From contig ML213526.1 in the NCBI GenBank assembly GCA_004369045.1, forward strand, positions 68,382 to 132,381: a DNA stretch of 64,000 nucleotides, given 5' to 3'. The first letter of the stretch is position 1. Every line of letters starts with the position of its first letter. Positions 10,120 to 22,282 of the stretch are shown here, piece by piece. The translations under genes and the position numbers were made by a program. The stretch comes from Heliocybe sulcata. Its lineage: Eukaryota > Basidiomycota > Agaricomycetes > Gloeophyllales > Gloeophyllaceae. The notes under the pieces were generated by a model. It made no database searches. It saw nothing but the letters and a program-made list of their open reading frames with translations, and was not told where the DNA came from.

Positions 10120-13100
10120 TCACAACGGTTCATTCAAACGGACCGTCCTTCGCCTTTTCAGGGAAGCACCGCCATCCTTGAGCTTGATCCTCCGTTTGCC
10201 AGGCGTCACTACTACCTCTGCATCCGTTCGGATGAGAGTAGGTCTCGAACAGTATTCAACCAGCGCTTGGTAGATGTCCTGCACAGCGTCATTCCCGGCG
10301 TGCTTAGGATTTCTGAACCCCGCGAAGCGGAGCCTCAGGCACGGCGGGCGTCGAGACCCACCGTCATAATCCGCCTGGATCTCCTCGATTGTCCGATTGC
10401 GACAGCTCTCCAGTTTCTGTTTGGCAGTCTGGCAATAGAAATCTTTGGCCTGTGGGGCTGCGTAAGTGTTCGCTTCGGTTCGATACGGTCAGAGGCGCAC
10501 AGATTTCGGGATCGTCTTCCATTCCTCCAGAGTCAAGTCTTCAGCCTTGAAAATCTCATAGAACCCAGCAAAGAAACACTTCGAGCTATGCTTAGCTGCG
10601 TTGACTACATTCACGAACAGCGGCTGCGCCTCCTGCTCAATAAACTCCTCGCCACCCGCGGCTCCCATGAATATGTATCCATCCTCGCCGGGCGCGCGGG
10701 GACACCAAGGATTTTGGCTCAGGTTTGCGCAGATGTACCTTGTCACTCCGAGCTTCTGGGAAACTGTGAACTTGCCGCGCTCGTGCTCAGGGATCCTTCA
10801 ATAAATGTGTCAGAAAAAAGTGTTGTACACAACAACTGTGGACGACGTACTCCACCACGATGCTGCCCTTGTTCCCGCCGAGAGCACCCAGAAGCTCAGT
10901 CTTGCTGAAGTGTTCGATGCCGGTGGGAAATGCGGGTACAGCTAATTCCGGATTCACATGCGGAGATTGGTCACGCAGGTCCCGGAGCACCTTCAAGCGT
11001 CCCTCAGGAGTTCGGGGGACAGGAGCTGGGGTCACCACCACCGCGCTTTGGCCTGCACTCGGGACGTCGGTTCTACTACTCGAACTGGGTCCTATACTGG
11101 CTGACGAAGAAGGAGATGGGGCCACCTGGGGCTGCTAGTAAAGCCCGGAGAAATCAGTTATACAGCAAATTCCTGGGCAGTGTGATGTATACCATTCTGA
11201 TGTGTATCCTTCCCTGCGCCCACTCCGATGCCACCGTCTGCGGCACCGAGACTTCTTTCTCAGCGGTTCTAGGTGCACGACGCACAGTAGCCAGCTCCTG
11301 CTCTCTCTGCTTGAGCGTCGTCTCGAGATTCAAGACCTGATAAAGAAGCGTCGATATCAGAGGAACATCCGATCCAGCAGCTTCTCCGAAGGCACACCTT
11401 TCGGCAAGTCTCGTCAATCGTCTGCTGCATGCTTGCGATGCTTTCCAGTTTGGCGGCCACTTCAGCTTCATGGCTAGCTGCCGACTCGTTGAGCTTCCGG
11501 TTAGCCACATCAAGCTGACTCTGCAGGTCCTGGACCGCAGCTTCTTTTGCCCGCACTTCCGCGCGGAGTTGAGTGGTCCTCGAATTGACGCCCTTGATCT
11601 CTTCGCGGAAAGACTGGAGAGAACGTCCCGTGGTCTGCGAAATGTCAAAGCCTACCCCTTCATGGGCCAATTCTTTGCAGAGAGCCTCGGCGTCCTGGCG
11701 CAGTTGTGCTAATGCCGTCTCCGCAGCATGCAATTGCTCGTCCTTCGTACTCATATCGGCCTGTAACTGCGAGAATTTTTGTGCATGAGCACTGTCTTCG
11801 TCAGAGCGCATTTGCGTCTGATCACGCAACTGCTGGAGCTGCAGACGTAAAAAGTTATTGTTAGGAACACACAGGATCCGTAGAACGCTCACAGCACGGT
11901 CTCGCTCTTCCGAAGCATGCTTGGCTGCTTGCTCTGCCGCGTCCTTCCCTCCTTGAAGCAGCTTTGCCGCATCATCAGACTGGGCCAACTACGATCCACA
12001 GGTATCAGCTGCTTGCCCTCATTTGACTGATTGCTCAATTACATACCTTGAGCTGGTATTCGTCTCTCTCCTGGGCCACTTTGACATGTTCCTCCATGAG
12101 CTCCTGCAGGCTCGTCCTGAGCTATTCGAGATCAATTGGCATGCCCATATCAGAGTAGACTATGTAGAATCACCTGCTCAAGCTCAATTACTTGCTGCCG
12201 CTGTTCCACAGGTGTGAGCCGATGGGAGACTGGAGTCCCAGCATTCATGGCCTTACCAGCTGATCCCGCTCTCGTGTAGTCCTATCTGCGTTCTGGCCGA
12301 TCTCGGTCATCTGTTCACGTAGTCGTGTCACTGTCTTCGCGGACTCATCCAGCTGATAAGGATACCAGAGCGCCCTAACGTCAGCGTATATTCTAAGAGC
12401 GAGAGGTTGGGCATACATCGGCCTTGTATTTGCTTCGTTGCTCCTTGAGGTTTGCACAATCCGTTGCTAAGTGCTCGACACGAATCTTGAGCTGCGGAAG
12501 TTGACTAGTCCCTGACGACATGATTGAAACACGAACTTACATCTGAAAAGTCCACAAGTTGGAGGGCGATGTTCTTCTCTCGCTTCTCCCGCTCACTTGT
12601 GAGGGCGGCCTTGTCTCCTTCCAGTCTGGAAATGTACTCTTCAAACTACCGATAGAGGGACAGTCAGGCGATGCAGCGAGAGGTGCCGGATGCTCGTACC
12701 CTCTGCTTCTCTGCAGTCCACTCCTCGAACAGTTTGTCCTTCTCATTCTTCATCGCGTCGCGCATCGAGTTGGCCAGCCCTATCTGAATGGAAAAGCAGC
12801 ACCAGATTTGTGCTGTGTCGATGCAGAGAGATCACGAGAGGACAAACGTACCTTGCTCTTTAGATCACTGCAGTCCTGCACCATAGATGCACACTCTGCT
12901 TTCAGTGCCTCACATTGGTCCTCCCACGTCCGTGCCTCAGAGAATTCATTCTGGAGTGTCTCGGTCTGATGATGTGCATCAGCTTGCAGTTCTGCTACCT
13001 GGACACGATACGCCTCTATTTCTTCAGTAAGAACCTTGACTCGTCCTTGGAGCTCGTCAACCTCGGATCGTAAGTGTCCTGCAACATCAGCCGATTGAGA

Positions 13101-13732
13101 TAACTAGACAACAGGATCGTAGCCATGAGCTGGCAGCATATGTCGTGTCCCACCTCCGTCTTGCGTACCTGATTCTGGAGATCATCCCGTTCTTCCCTCG
13201 CGCACTGACCGTCCCTCTCTGCGATCCCGACACGAGATTTCAGCTATCCGTGTAGATTCAGATTACTTGCAGTTGATAGTAGGCTGAATACCGACAATCA
13301 CCTCTTGCAGCCCTTTGATGTCGGCTTTGGCTTGATCAAGCTCACTCTCCAGCAAGCAAACTTCGGTGTTGGTCCTGCGGTATGACCTCGCCTGTCGGTT
13401 CCATACATTGCGAGACAATGAGCACCATATAAATAGAGAAATACCATCAACACACAACTCACTTCGTCGCTGAGTCTATTCACTTCTTTTTCTAGATCCT
13501 TGCACCGTTGCTGCAGAGCCTCATCAGGCTGACCACGGGACACCACTCCCTCCCTTCTCAAAGCTAGGACTTCTTTCTAAGAAATTCCTGATTATTGTTC
13601 CTTGATACACGTCCCATCGAGTTACAGTCTTACTTCTAGATGGTTGATGTGGTTGCGATACTGGCTGACGCTGCCAGTCAGAGCAGTGATAGTCTCAAGG
13701 TCGATAGCAGAGGTCTCTGGGTTGTTGTTCAT
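10120..13732 (-). CDS. Coiled-coil protein with conserved C-terminal domain, paralog A
   Basis: The start MNNNPETSAIDLETITALTG (ATG 13732) leads into a long coiled coil spread over many small exons (about 11270-13700). A Ser/Pro-rich linker follows (ASIGPSSSSRTDVPS, 11040-11120), then a C-terminal domain: FSKTELLGALGGNKGS, then GVTRYICANLSQNPWCPRAP with PLFVNV, then GFYEIFKAEDLTLEEWKTIP, and finally RLRFAGFRNP and DIYQALVEY. The end is the basic peptide KRRIKLKDGG before the stop at 10120. The C-terminal domain closely matches the next gene (14137-17694). From memory it resembles an uncharacterised basidiomycete domain of the DUF6697 type, not verified. The role may be in the nucleus (basic tail) or in scaffolding; unknown. 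Exon borders in the coiled-coil part are approximate. Confidence 0.78.
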
Positions 13733-14136
13733 TTGGATAGATGGTCGCGCTCCCTATACATCCGAGGGTGTGGCGTGTCGAGAGACACCAAGGACGTCCT
13801 CACGGTACACATGCCACCTACATGAATGAGATAATGAGATCGGCCAGAAGATCTAGATTGGCGAGAAGATCTAGATATTAATAGCCACGGTGCTGATATA
13901 ATATTAATTATAAGTATAAGGCAAACCTCGCAACTACATTAATTGCGTGTGCACTTTCCAGATGTGCGACGCGTCACTACACTCATCTTCGACACCGTAA
14001 TGCTGGTGAGAGCACTTGAGAGTAGCAGGAGGGTATTATATTCAACGGGTAATAACATTAGAAGAAGCATAAGTCGCCCACAACCATCACGAATAATCAG
14101 TAAGTACACTCCGGCACATGGTAGTCAGCCCTTCCC
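13733..14136. other. Spacer between tandem coiled-coil paralogs
   Basis: About 400 bp, partly AT-rich (13860-13930), with two nearby copies of a GAAGATCTAGAT motif at 13844-13874. It serves as promoter of paralog A and 3' region of paralog B. No coding sequence seen. Confidence 0.5.
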
Positions 14137-17100
14137 TCACTTGGCTGGGGATACACTTGCACTGTCTTGCGTAGACCCAGAGACTCGAAAGCGCCCTGAA
14201 AAATGATCCACCAATGCTTGATATATATCCATGTTAGGCTTGCTCGGATTCCTCCAACCGACGAACCTCAGTCTTCGACAAGGCGCTCTGCGAGACCCGC
14301 TCTGATACTCAGCCTTGATCTGCTGGAGGGGTTTATTGTAGCACTCGAGGACCTTGTCTTTCGTAGTCTGGCAGTATTGACTTTTGATCTGCAGGAGCAA
14401 CGGGCACTCAGTAACGATATCCATAGCAAGTTAAGAGGAACTTACATGATCAGGCACAGTACTCCATTCCTCCACCGTGACATCCTCGGCTTTACAGACT
14501 TCGTAGAAACCAGAGAAGAAGAGCTTGGAACTCTGGTCCTCAGACACGTTCACGAACAAAGGCCACACGTATGGCTCGACGAGGCGGACAGCATCACCGC
14601 CGAGCCCGACGAACATATATCCATCCTTGCCGGGGGCATACGGGCACCATGGATTCTGGTTCAGTTTCGGGCAGAGGTACCCGGTTATACCCAGATTGCG
14701 TGACAACAATTTGAGGCTGTCTTTCGCTATGCTTGGTTGGAGGTCAGTATGGGTATACATCCCGCATCTCAGAAGAGCACATACGTGACGATGAGACTTT
14801 GTTTGTTCCCGCCCAAAGCATTCGCCAGCTCTGTCTTCGTGAAATGCGTCATCTCCGCGAGGTCATCCGGGACCGCCAGTCCAGGATCTAGTTCGTGTCG
14901 GAGGTCGTCGAATACCTTGATGCGTCCCTCAGGAATAGGCGAGATGTAGCTCGTCAACATGTGCGCCATACGACTTCTGCCTGACAAAGAGCTGATGCAG
15001 ATAACGTCTTGATCTTCCATATCCGATTCAGAGTACACCTGTATCTTGGCGCGTTTGCGCGGACTGCGTCTTATGCCCGTAGACGCGGAGTCGGACGGCA
15101 CTTGTGAAGAGCCTGTGACTGCCTGCGATGCACTCCGCTGTGCGATACTATCCATTGAAGCACGAAGAGCAGCGACCTCGGTTTCTCGGGTCAGGAGCTG
15201 CTGCTTGAGAATTTCCACCTAGCATAACTGTCAAAACGCGGACCCTCATTGCTAACATAGAAACAAAGTATACCTCTTGACAAGCCTCTTCCCTTCTCCT
15301 TTCGCACTCGTTCTTAGTCGCTGTCTCTTCTGCAAGCCTACTCACCGATACCTCGTACGCTGAGTTCGCAGAGGTGGACTTGCTCTGTAGATCAGCTATA
15401 GCAGCTCCCCGCGTATCAAGCTCGGCTTGCAGGGATGTTACCTGCTGGTTCAACAAGCCGACCTGCAGATGAAGAGGCTGGAAAGAGGCGACAGTGTCGA
15501 GCGAGACCTTGAGTTCTTCACGAAGGGACGAGGATTCCTCACGGGCCTTATCCAACGCCGCTGTCGTCTCACGTAGCGATGCTTCCTTTTGAGTCGCATC
15601 GCCTTCCAACTCTGTGAGCGTCTGAGCGAGTGTTTCTTTGTTGCTGCTAAGCTCATGAACCAGCCGAGGCAGTTCCTGCCACTGTATTACGAGTTATTGC
15701 TCGTTGTCTGGAATAATCAGAAGCATAAAGCTCACCGAAGGACATACGTCCTTTAGTTCCTCCATGACTTGATCCACGATACTCTTCTCCTCCCTCATCT
15801 TCTCCAACGACGCAACGCATTCAGCCAACTGGAAACCGTGAGCTACAGCTGTGTTGATAGCGAACACGCAGAGAACAGTCTTACCTCGCTTTCGCGATCG
15901 ACGAGCTGATCAACGGCTCTTGCGTACTCTTTCTCCAGCTCCGCTCGGCCTTCCTTATCTTCCTCGAGGCCAGCACGAAGCTCCTGGAGCTCCTGCTGCG
16001 AGCGTTCTACTCTAGCAGTTGTACTATCAAGCAACCGCGACTTCTCCGCCGCATCCGCCCGCACGGTGTCAAGCTGGCGTGCCAGACCCTCATTCTCAGC
16101 AGCAATCTGTTGGAGCTTTTTGAGCAGTCCGCATCGCTGAAAACATGTGAGCTCGACCCTCGGCGGAATAGATACAAACCAAGAGGACTCACATCGGCCT
16201 CGGCCCGTCTGCCTGCTTCAGCAGCATTTTGTGCATCGTTTTTCTCATGGTCCATGTGACTCAGTGTCACGACCATGTTTGCGAGCTAAGACAGCAGGCT
16301 CAATACTTGGTCGATGACCTCAGCGAAAGAGGTACGCACCTCGGTTTTCATATCATCGTGTTGTGTGATAGTAGCCCTGAGCTGTATCCGCAGCTCACAT
16401 ACTTGAGCCTCCAGTTTATGCGCTCGCTCGGCTTCATATCGAAGACTTGCGTTCTCGTTCCCGAGCTCAATATACGAGGTCCTCGTCTTATCCACCAGTT
16501 TGATCTGTTCACATAAATCGGCGTGGAGCTTTGTCACCTGGTGCTCGTGCACTTCTCGCTCTTCGGCGAGCTGACGGGCGTAGGCCTCCTTCTCGTGTAA
16601 GAATTGTCGAGCATAATCTGCCTGCAGCGTCCACAGCTGCTGCTCGTACGTCTTTTTGCAGTCCGCGAGCTGCCGAGCGTGCGCCTCGCTCTCGTTTGCA
16701 AGTCGTTGGTTGTGTTGATCCACCTGGTGACACTAGTAATGAGACGCGTGAAGGGCAGATTGGGATAAAGCGCCCAATGCAAAGAGCGTACCAGCTGATC
16801 ACGTTCTTCCAAGGCTTTGTCGGCAGCCTGTTGCAGGTCCACTTTCGCAATCCGCAGGGACTTGACAGTCTGCACTGACTTGAGTAACTAGGAGGAACGA
16901 CAGTCATTCGGTCTTCCCAGAGTCGAAGGACACATTGCCTACCTCGCGGCAGATATTTTCCCTTTCTTCCTTCGTACGATTGTTGTCTTCTGCGACTTCG
17001 CTTAATTGATTCTTGAGCTGCAAGATCGATTTCAGTGTCCGCAATCGATATCAGTGACTGATCATACCTACCGATGACAGCTCCTGTAGTCCTTCCGTTT

Positions 17101-17694
17101 CCTTGGTTAATCTGTCTAGTTCACTAATGGTCTTTCGCCACTGTTACGAGTTCAGACATTCTGTCGAACGACGGTATAGCACCACATACAGCATGTTTGA
17201 CTTTGTCACGATCCGTTCGTAGATCGCACACCTCCATCTCAAGCTATGAAACCAGCATTACGGCCTGGCAAAGGACAGAAGAGGACCGGCTCACCGTCCG
17301 GCATCTCAACTGGTACTCCTCTGCGAGTCTCTCATTCTCTCGTCTCGTCTGCTCGACAGTCAAAGTCGTGGTTCGTAACTACGTCCGCGGTAAACACAGC
17401 CATGCACAGAGTGATATCACGCGGATATACGACGCACCTCCTGCTGAAGTCGATCTCGCTCCCTCTCCACCTCCTCGAGTCGTGTTACGTCTACTTGCGC
17501 GTGACCCAGACCAGAGGCAGCAATGACCTATCCACCATGTCGGCCTCGTCAGATCTTCTTTTCCATCCAATAAATACCAGAATACGCGTACGAACCTGTT
17601 CGAGCTCCTCGACCCTCTTGCGCAAGTCCGCGTTCTCTCGCGCGTAGTGGGCAAGCTGCGTGCCCATCACCGCGATAAACGCTGTGTCGTCCAT
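14137..17694 (-). CDS. Coiled-coil protein with conserved C-terminal domain, paralog B
   Basis: The start MDDTAFIAVMGTQLAHYARE (ATG 17694) is followed by a long coiled coil in many exons (15150-17650; for example QLVDRESEV, DKAREESSSLREELK). A linker contains a likely nuclear-localisation-type basic stretch (SPRKRAKIQVYSESD, about 15030-15060). The C-terminal domain contains HFTKTELANALGGNKQS, GYLCPKLNQNPWCPYAPG, PLFVNVSEDQ, GFYEVCKAEDVTVEEWSTVP, RLRFVGWRNP and DIYQALVDHFSG. Every block aligns in order with paralog A; the C-terminal basic tail of A is absent here and the protein ends VSPAK. The coiled-coil parts have diverged more than the C-terminal domain, which suggests constraint on that domain. 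Function unknown. Confidence 0.78.
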
Positions 17695-17893
17695 CGCGTG
17701 CTCTACAGCGTAGTTACTAGTCCGAGACGTATAGGAAAGCGAGTAACGTGAAGTCAAGGTCGCCGTCAGGGCCAGTCAGTCCGCGAATCCAAATTGATGC
17801 CGAGAAGCAGTCGTAACTCTAAACTCTCATCAGCGCATGCGCAGATCCCTCCTTCCTTCTCTTCCGGTATACCGCTCGAGGACGAAGTGCATT

Positions 17894-19200
17894 ATGGCCG
17901 CTGAGACGAAGTATTGGTTGATGAAAGCAGAGCCGGACTCGAGGATTGTCAAAGGAAAGGATGTCAAGGTGAGTTGGTCGATCGTGATCGGACGCTGATG
18001 CTGATGCAGCGCGGGCAATCCTTTCCACCTTGGACGCGTTTCTGCTGTCATGGACGCGTAGTTCAGCGTGGACGACTTTGAGGCACTCGGGACGACGCCT
18101 TGGGAGGGGGTCAGGAATCATGAGGCGAAGAACTTGATGAGGAGTATGGCGGTTGGCGATCAGGTGCGCGTATACCAGACAGCTTTCGAGCGGGAGTTGT
18201 AGCTGAACGGGTTGGCCTTTTGCTGGGTCATAGGTGCTGTTCTATCATTCGAATTGTAAAACCCCAGGTGGGCAATACGAGTTCTCGAATGATATGGCTG
18301 CATAGAGTCTGACAGCCGCGTCCGACGCTGCTCAGGTATTGCTGGGTTCGCGGAGGTTAGTGTGCTTATATTCATCCTTTCCAGTGCATCGGACTTGAGC
18401 ATGGCGTCTCTAGGTCTGCAAGGAGGCCTATCCTGACCGTACGTGATAACTTCTTCTCTCCGTGACCTCAGGATCATACGTGCCGGACAGACACTGCATG
18501 GGATTCGTACGTCCTCTCCGTCATTATGCCCAATGAATTGTCTCATACTTCCCAGGTCACATCCATACCATGATCCGGTAAGTCATTGACCCTAGTATGA
18601 TTGTTGCAGCAAATGTATGACGCCTGGATAAAGAAAACAGACAAGGATAATCCAAAGTGGTACATGGTCGATCTTTCGCTCAAGACAAGGGCAAAGCACT
18701 TCGTATCACTAGCACTCCTTCGGCATATTGCCAGCTTGTCGTCAACCGCTGCGCCTGCAGAGATCGACTACTTAGGAGAGCGCGGAGTGAAGGCAATAAA
18801 AAGTGTGTGTTGTCATACCTTTGCTTCTGAGACGGGTCACTTGACAATATGCTCCTTACCAGACATGGCGCTTGTTACGCGAGGCCGACTGAGTGTGCAG
18901 AAGGTGGAACGGGATACCTGGGACGCCGTCGTCTTGTTGGCTGAACGGGGCGGTTGGGAGGACATGGATTTCAAGGGTAAGGAAAAGGCAGTGGCGAAAG
19001 AGAAGACGAGTAGGCCGAAGGGTGGAGCGAAAGCCAAGAAGACGAAAGAAGAGAGCGCTGAAGACGAGGAGGAGGAGGCGGTAGAGGCAGAACCAGAAAA
19101 ACCGGCGGCGAAACCCCAGAAGAAAAGAAAGGCAGATGAAGGAGAAGATTTATACGACGAGGCGCGACCTCTTAGGAGATCGACGCGTGCTAAGAAATAA
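17894..19200 (+). CDS. EVE-domain (THYN1-type) nucleic-acid binding protein
   Basis: The protein begins MAAETKYWLMKAEPDSRIVK and continues after an intron (17969-18061) with FSVDDFEALGTTPWEGVRNH and EAKNLMRSMAVGDQ. Short exons carry VLFYHSNCKTPG, the VCKEAYPD block and HTAWDSSHPYH. The domain closes with DKDNPKWYMVDLSLKTRAKH and, after a further intron near 18804-18866, MALVTRGRLSVQKVERDTWD. This is the EVE/PUA-like fold of thymocyte nuclear protein 1, a family that binds modified bases in DNA or RNA. The fungal protein adds a Lys/Glu-rich tail of about 80 residues ending RRSTRAKK, likely a nuclear targeting and DNA-contact tail. The ligand is unknown. Short exons between 18163 and 18610 were placed by homology and are approximate. 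Confidence 0.85.
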
Positions 19201-19414
19201 TATATCTTGCTATTTACGCGCTTTTGGTTCCGTTAATGGGACGCGTCTGCCGGCGGGACGCGATCAGGCCTGCCCTAACATGATCGAGCTCACGTGGTCG
19301 ATGCGCCAGTGGTGTCCTCACGCTGACGTTCTACGCTCATGAATGACGTTCAGACCCACTCCATCTCTTCATTATGGACCCTGCGCTGCCCTTCAAAATC
19401 GATGAGCGAAAGGG

Positions 19415-19420
19415 TATAAA
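19415..19420 (+). promoter_or_regulatory. TATA-like box very close to SDR start
   Basis: TATAAA lies 16 bp before the first in-frame ATG (19436) and about 130 bp before the second (19551). If it is functional, transcription may begin downstream of the first ATG, favouring the second start. Confidence 0.35.
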
Positions 19421-19435
19421 GACCCTCACCTCGCC

Positions 19436-20554
19436 ATGTTCTCCCTCCTCCGCATTACCCCTCGACTAGTCTTGAGACCACTACATCCAACCCTCCACTT
19501 CAAACCAACCAAAGCAGCCAGATTCACCACGTCGAGAACGTTGTCAAGCATGGCCCAAGGAAACAAAAAGTTTAGCATCCAGAACCTCTTCAGCGTCGAG
19601 GACTGGGCGGTCGTCATCACGGGCGGCGGGACGGGCATCGGCCTCATGATGGCGCAGGCATTCGCGAACAACGGTGCGCGCGTGTATATCACCAGCCGGC
19701 GCCAGGAGACGCTCGAGCAGACGGCGAAGACGTGGGGCTCGTCGCTTGCCCATCCCAAGGGCAAGATTATCCCCATTCAGGCTGATATCACGAGCAAGCC
19801 GAGTATCGAGAACCTGGTCAAGGAGGTTTCGAAGCATGAGAAGTTTGTGGATGTGTTGATCAATAATGCGGGTGTTAGTATTGGGAGCTCGTCGGTTGAG
19901 AAGGGGCATGAGAGTGCGCAGGAGTTGGCGAAGGAGCTGTTTAGCGAGGAGCAGCAGGCCTGGGAGGATGTTTACCGGACGAACGTCATTGGGTGAGTGC
20001 CTTTGACGGCTGTGATTACAACAAGTACTGATGACTATATGCGCGCAGATACTTCTTTACGACAGTCGCATTCCTTCCTCTTCTCAGCGCCGCCTCCAAG
20101 GCCCGCCCTAATCACACGGCAGCCGTCATTAACAATACCTCCATGTCCGGCATCACCCGCACGACGCAACATCACTACAAGTACAATGTCTCAAAGGGCG
20201 CCGCGATCCATTTGAACACGCTCCTCGCGCAAGAGCTTCGCCGCCCTGGCGTCAAGGTCCGCGTGAACAGCGTCGCACCTGGTATCTTCCCTTCAGAGAT
20301 GACGAGTAAGTTCGAAGCGTTTCTTCAGTCAGAGCCACTGTAAGCTGATAGCGCATATAGCCAACGAGTCCGACGACAAGAACAAGAGCGAGATCCCCGT
20401 CGACGAGTCCTACGGCGAGGAGAAGGGTATTCCCGCTGGCCGTCCGGGAGCTGAGGAGGATATGGCGCAGCTTGTGCTCGGCATGGCTGTGAACCAGTAC
20501 TTGTATGGTCAGACGATTGCGCTTGACGGAGGCTACCTTCTCGAGCACCCATAA
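19436..20554 (+). CDS. Short-chain dehydrogenase/reductase, possibly mitochondrial
   Basis: Exons 19436-19992, 20049-20305 and 20361-20554 give 335 residues. The cofactor motif is VVITGGGTGIGLMMAQAF (TGxxxGIG), the structural NNAG is in VDVLINNAGVSIGSS, the catalytic Ser is in INNTSMSGI, and YxxxK is in YKYNVSKGAAIHLN. VNSVAPGIFPSEMT and a C-terminal ALDGGYL complete a classical SDR. Residues 1-38 (MFSLLRITPRLVLRPLHPTL...) are Arg-rich and lack acidic residues, as in a mitochondrial presequence. A second start (MAQGNKKFSIQNLFSVED, 19551) would give a cytosolic form. The nearest family known to me is the RhlG-like 3-oxoacyl reductase type; the substrate is not predictable from sequence. Confidence 0.9.
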
Positions 20555-22192
20555 GCGCATAGCAGACGGAAATGGAGAAGAACAATGAAAGCATGTAGTG
20601 TGTACTGATACTGTATTTCTTGCGATCTTGGGATCCAAAATGCATACATTGCTGTGCTGACTTTCGCCTCGCGATGGGTGATGTAACTTCAAGCGTGAGT
20701 GCCGATATTGCATACACAATTATTAGCGTCAGCTTTTTGCACCGTGAACGTTGGTATAGGTACGCCTTCTTGCTAGCAAGCTCGACGGCAGACGCTCGGC
20801 AGGTGCCGGGCGAATCACAGGATGCAACAAACTCGACCCTGTTAAGCGACAGCTTGACATACTGTAGCTTGACATGTGCAACGCTCCTCGACATGCCTGC
20901 TCTTGCAACGTCGCTCCAAGCACTGACTCAGTCTCCTAGAGACAGCTGTTTAATGATCATGAATCTTGACGCTCACACGCAGACGTATCGCGTAGATGAT
21001 TGCGGCCGATTTACGGTCTGAAAAGGGTGAGTCGAGTCTCTTGTCATGCTTTCCGCAGACTACGTGCAATGACGAAACTAAGCAACGTCCGGACAACCTG
21101 CCAGTGCGTTCTAGCAGCGTTTCTGAGTTCAGTAACCGCGGAGCGGATTGGCCATGACAGGGTTGGATGATGGCGAGTAATTTGCAAGCGGAGCACTGCC
21201 TACTCTGGTTTCTTTCCTTTTCCTGCGTGAAGGATGGCAGGCGTATGTTCATTACTGACCTTCATTCTTGAATTTGTAGTGGGAAGCGATTGATCTCCTT
21301 GAACGCGTCTCTCAGCCTTATCGTCTGCGTGGCGATCAATGATGTATCTGCACTGGTAATCACTACAGGTGGACCGCTCAGTAAGGGAAATTCGAAGGAC
21401 CTTTGTGACCTGATTGACGCTCGGTTTTAAGGAGTTACCAGTGTAAGTACACTCTCATTGCATTTTTTCAGATGAGAAAGCGGCGTACGCAGTTGGGATT
21501 GCTGGTTACAGGTAACGTACTTTTCCCAGCTGGCTCGATGCCGTACCTCGCATTTCAGGCCATACCAGTGAATATGGATGCATCATGGAACGAGCTCGGT
21601 GGATTTACGATCAGAATATCTTTAGCTTACAAGCAGGCTAGCCAAATAAGGGTGCATACTAGAGCCTAGCCGGTGGAGCGACATCAGCCCACGCTCTAGT
21701 GATCATGAAGTTCAATAGGTCCATCGCAGCTTATCTGGACAGCCTCACCGCTCCAGTTGATGGATTTGCGCTGCATTGCAGATGTGAACGTGATGTAATA
21801 CTGCGGACGACCCGATACACACGGATACTCCGTTCCATCAAGGTGCGTCGCACTTCTTGGAGTTATTTCTTGATGAACATCTTTAATAGAATCTATTAGC
21901 TCACGGTACATGTTCGCCCTTCTGCTTTACTCTCTTTGACGCCTTGGTGGTCGTGCAGTTGATTGCATCAGCTTCCAGTGGCTTATCCGCTGTGGATAGG
22001 CGAGATATATGCGTTGTTTCGTGATCCTGAGCGACCCGCTTGGTCTGTACAATAAGACGCTGCTCTGATTGAGCCTCCCACGCGGTAAGCATCTTCTACC
22101 ATACCTGGGATGGCAGTGCCTCTCCCTTAGGTACGCGATGTGCACCTCACTGATGAAATGCAGTGACGTCTTTTTCGGAATGTACAGTGAGA
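20555..22192. other. Intergenic region, 1.6 kb
   Basis: No coding sequence supported. Frames on both strands are short and lack splice-consistent continuation. The first 200 bp are the 3' end of the dehydrogenase gene; the last few hundred are the promoter of the seven-helix gene. Confidence 0.5.
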
Positions 22193-22200
22193 TATAAATA
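22193..22200 (+). promoter_or_regulatory. TATA box of seven-helix protein gene
   Basis: TATAAATA lies 83 bp before the ATG at 22283, a typical distance for a fungal TATA element with a short leader. Confidence 0.45.
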
Positions 22201-22282
22201 TTCTGCTGTTCCTATCACGAGTCCCGCTCACACTCTCCTGCCCTTCTGCAGGACCCGTTTTCACTCACCTCCTAGAAACGAC

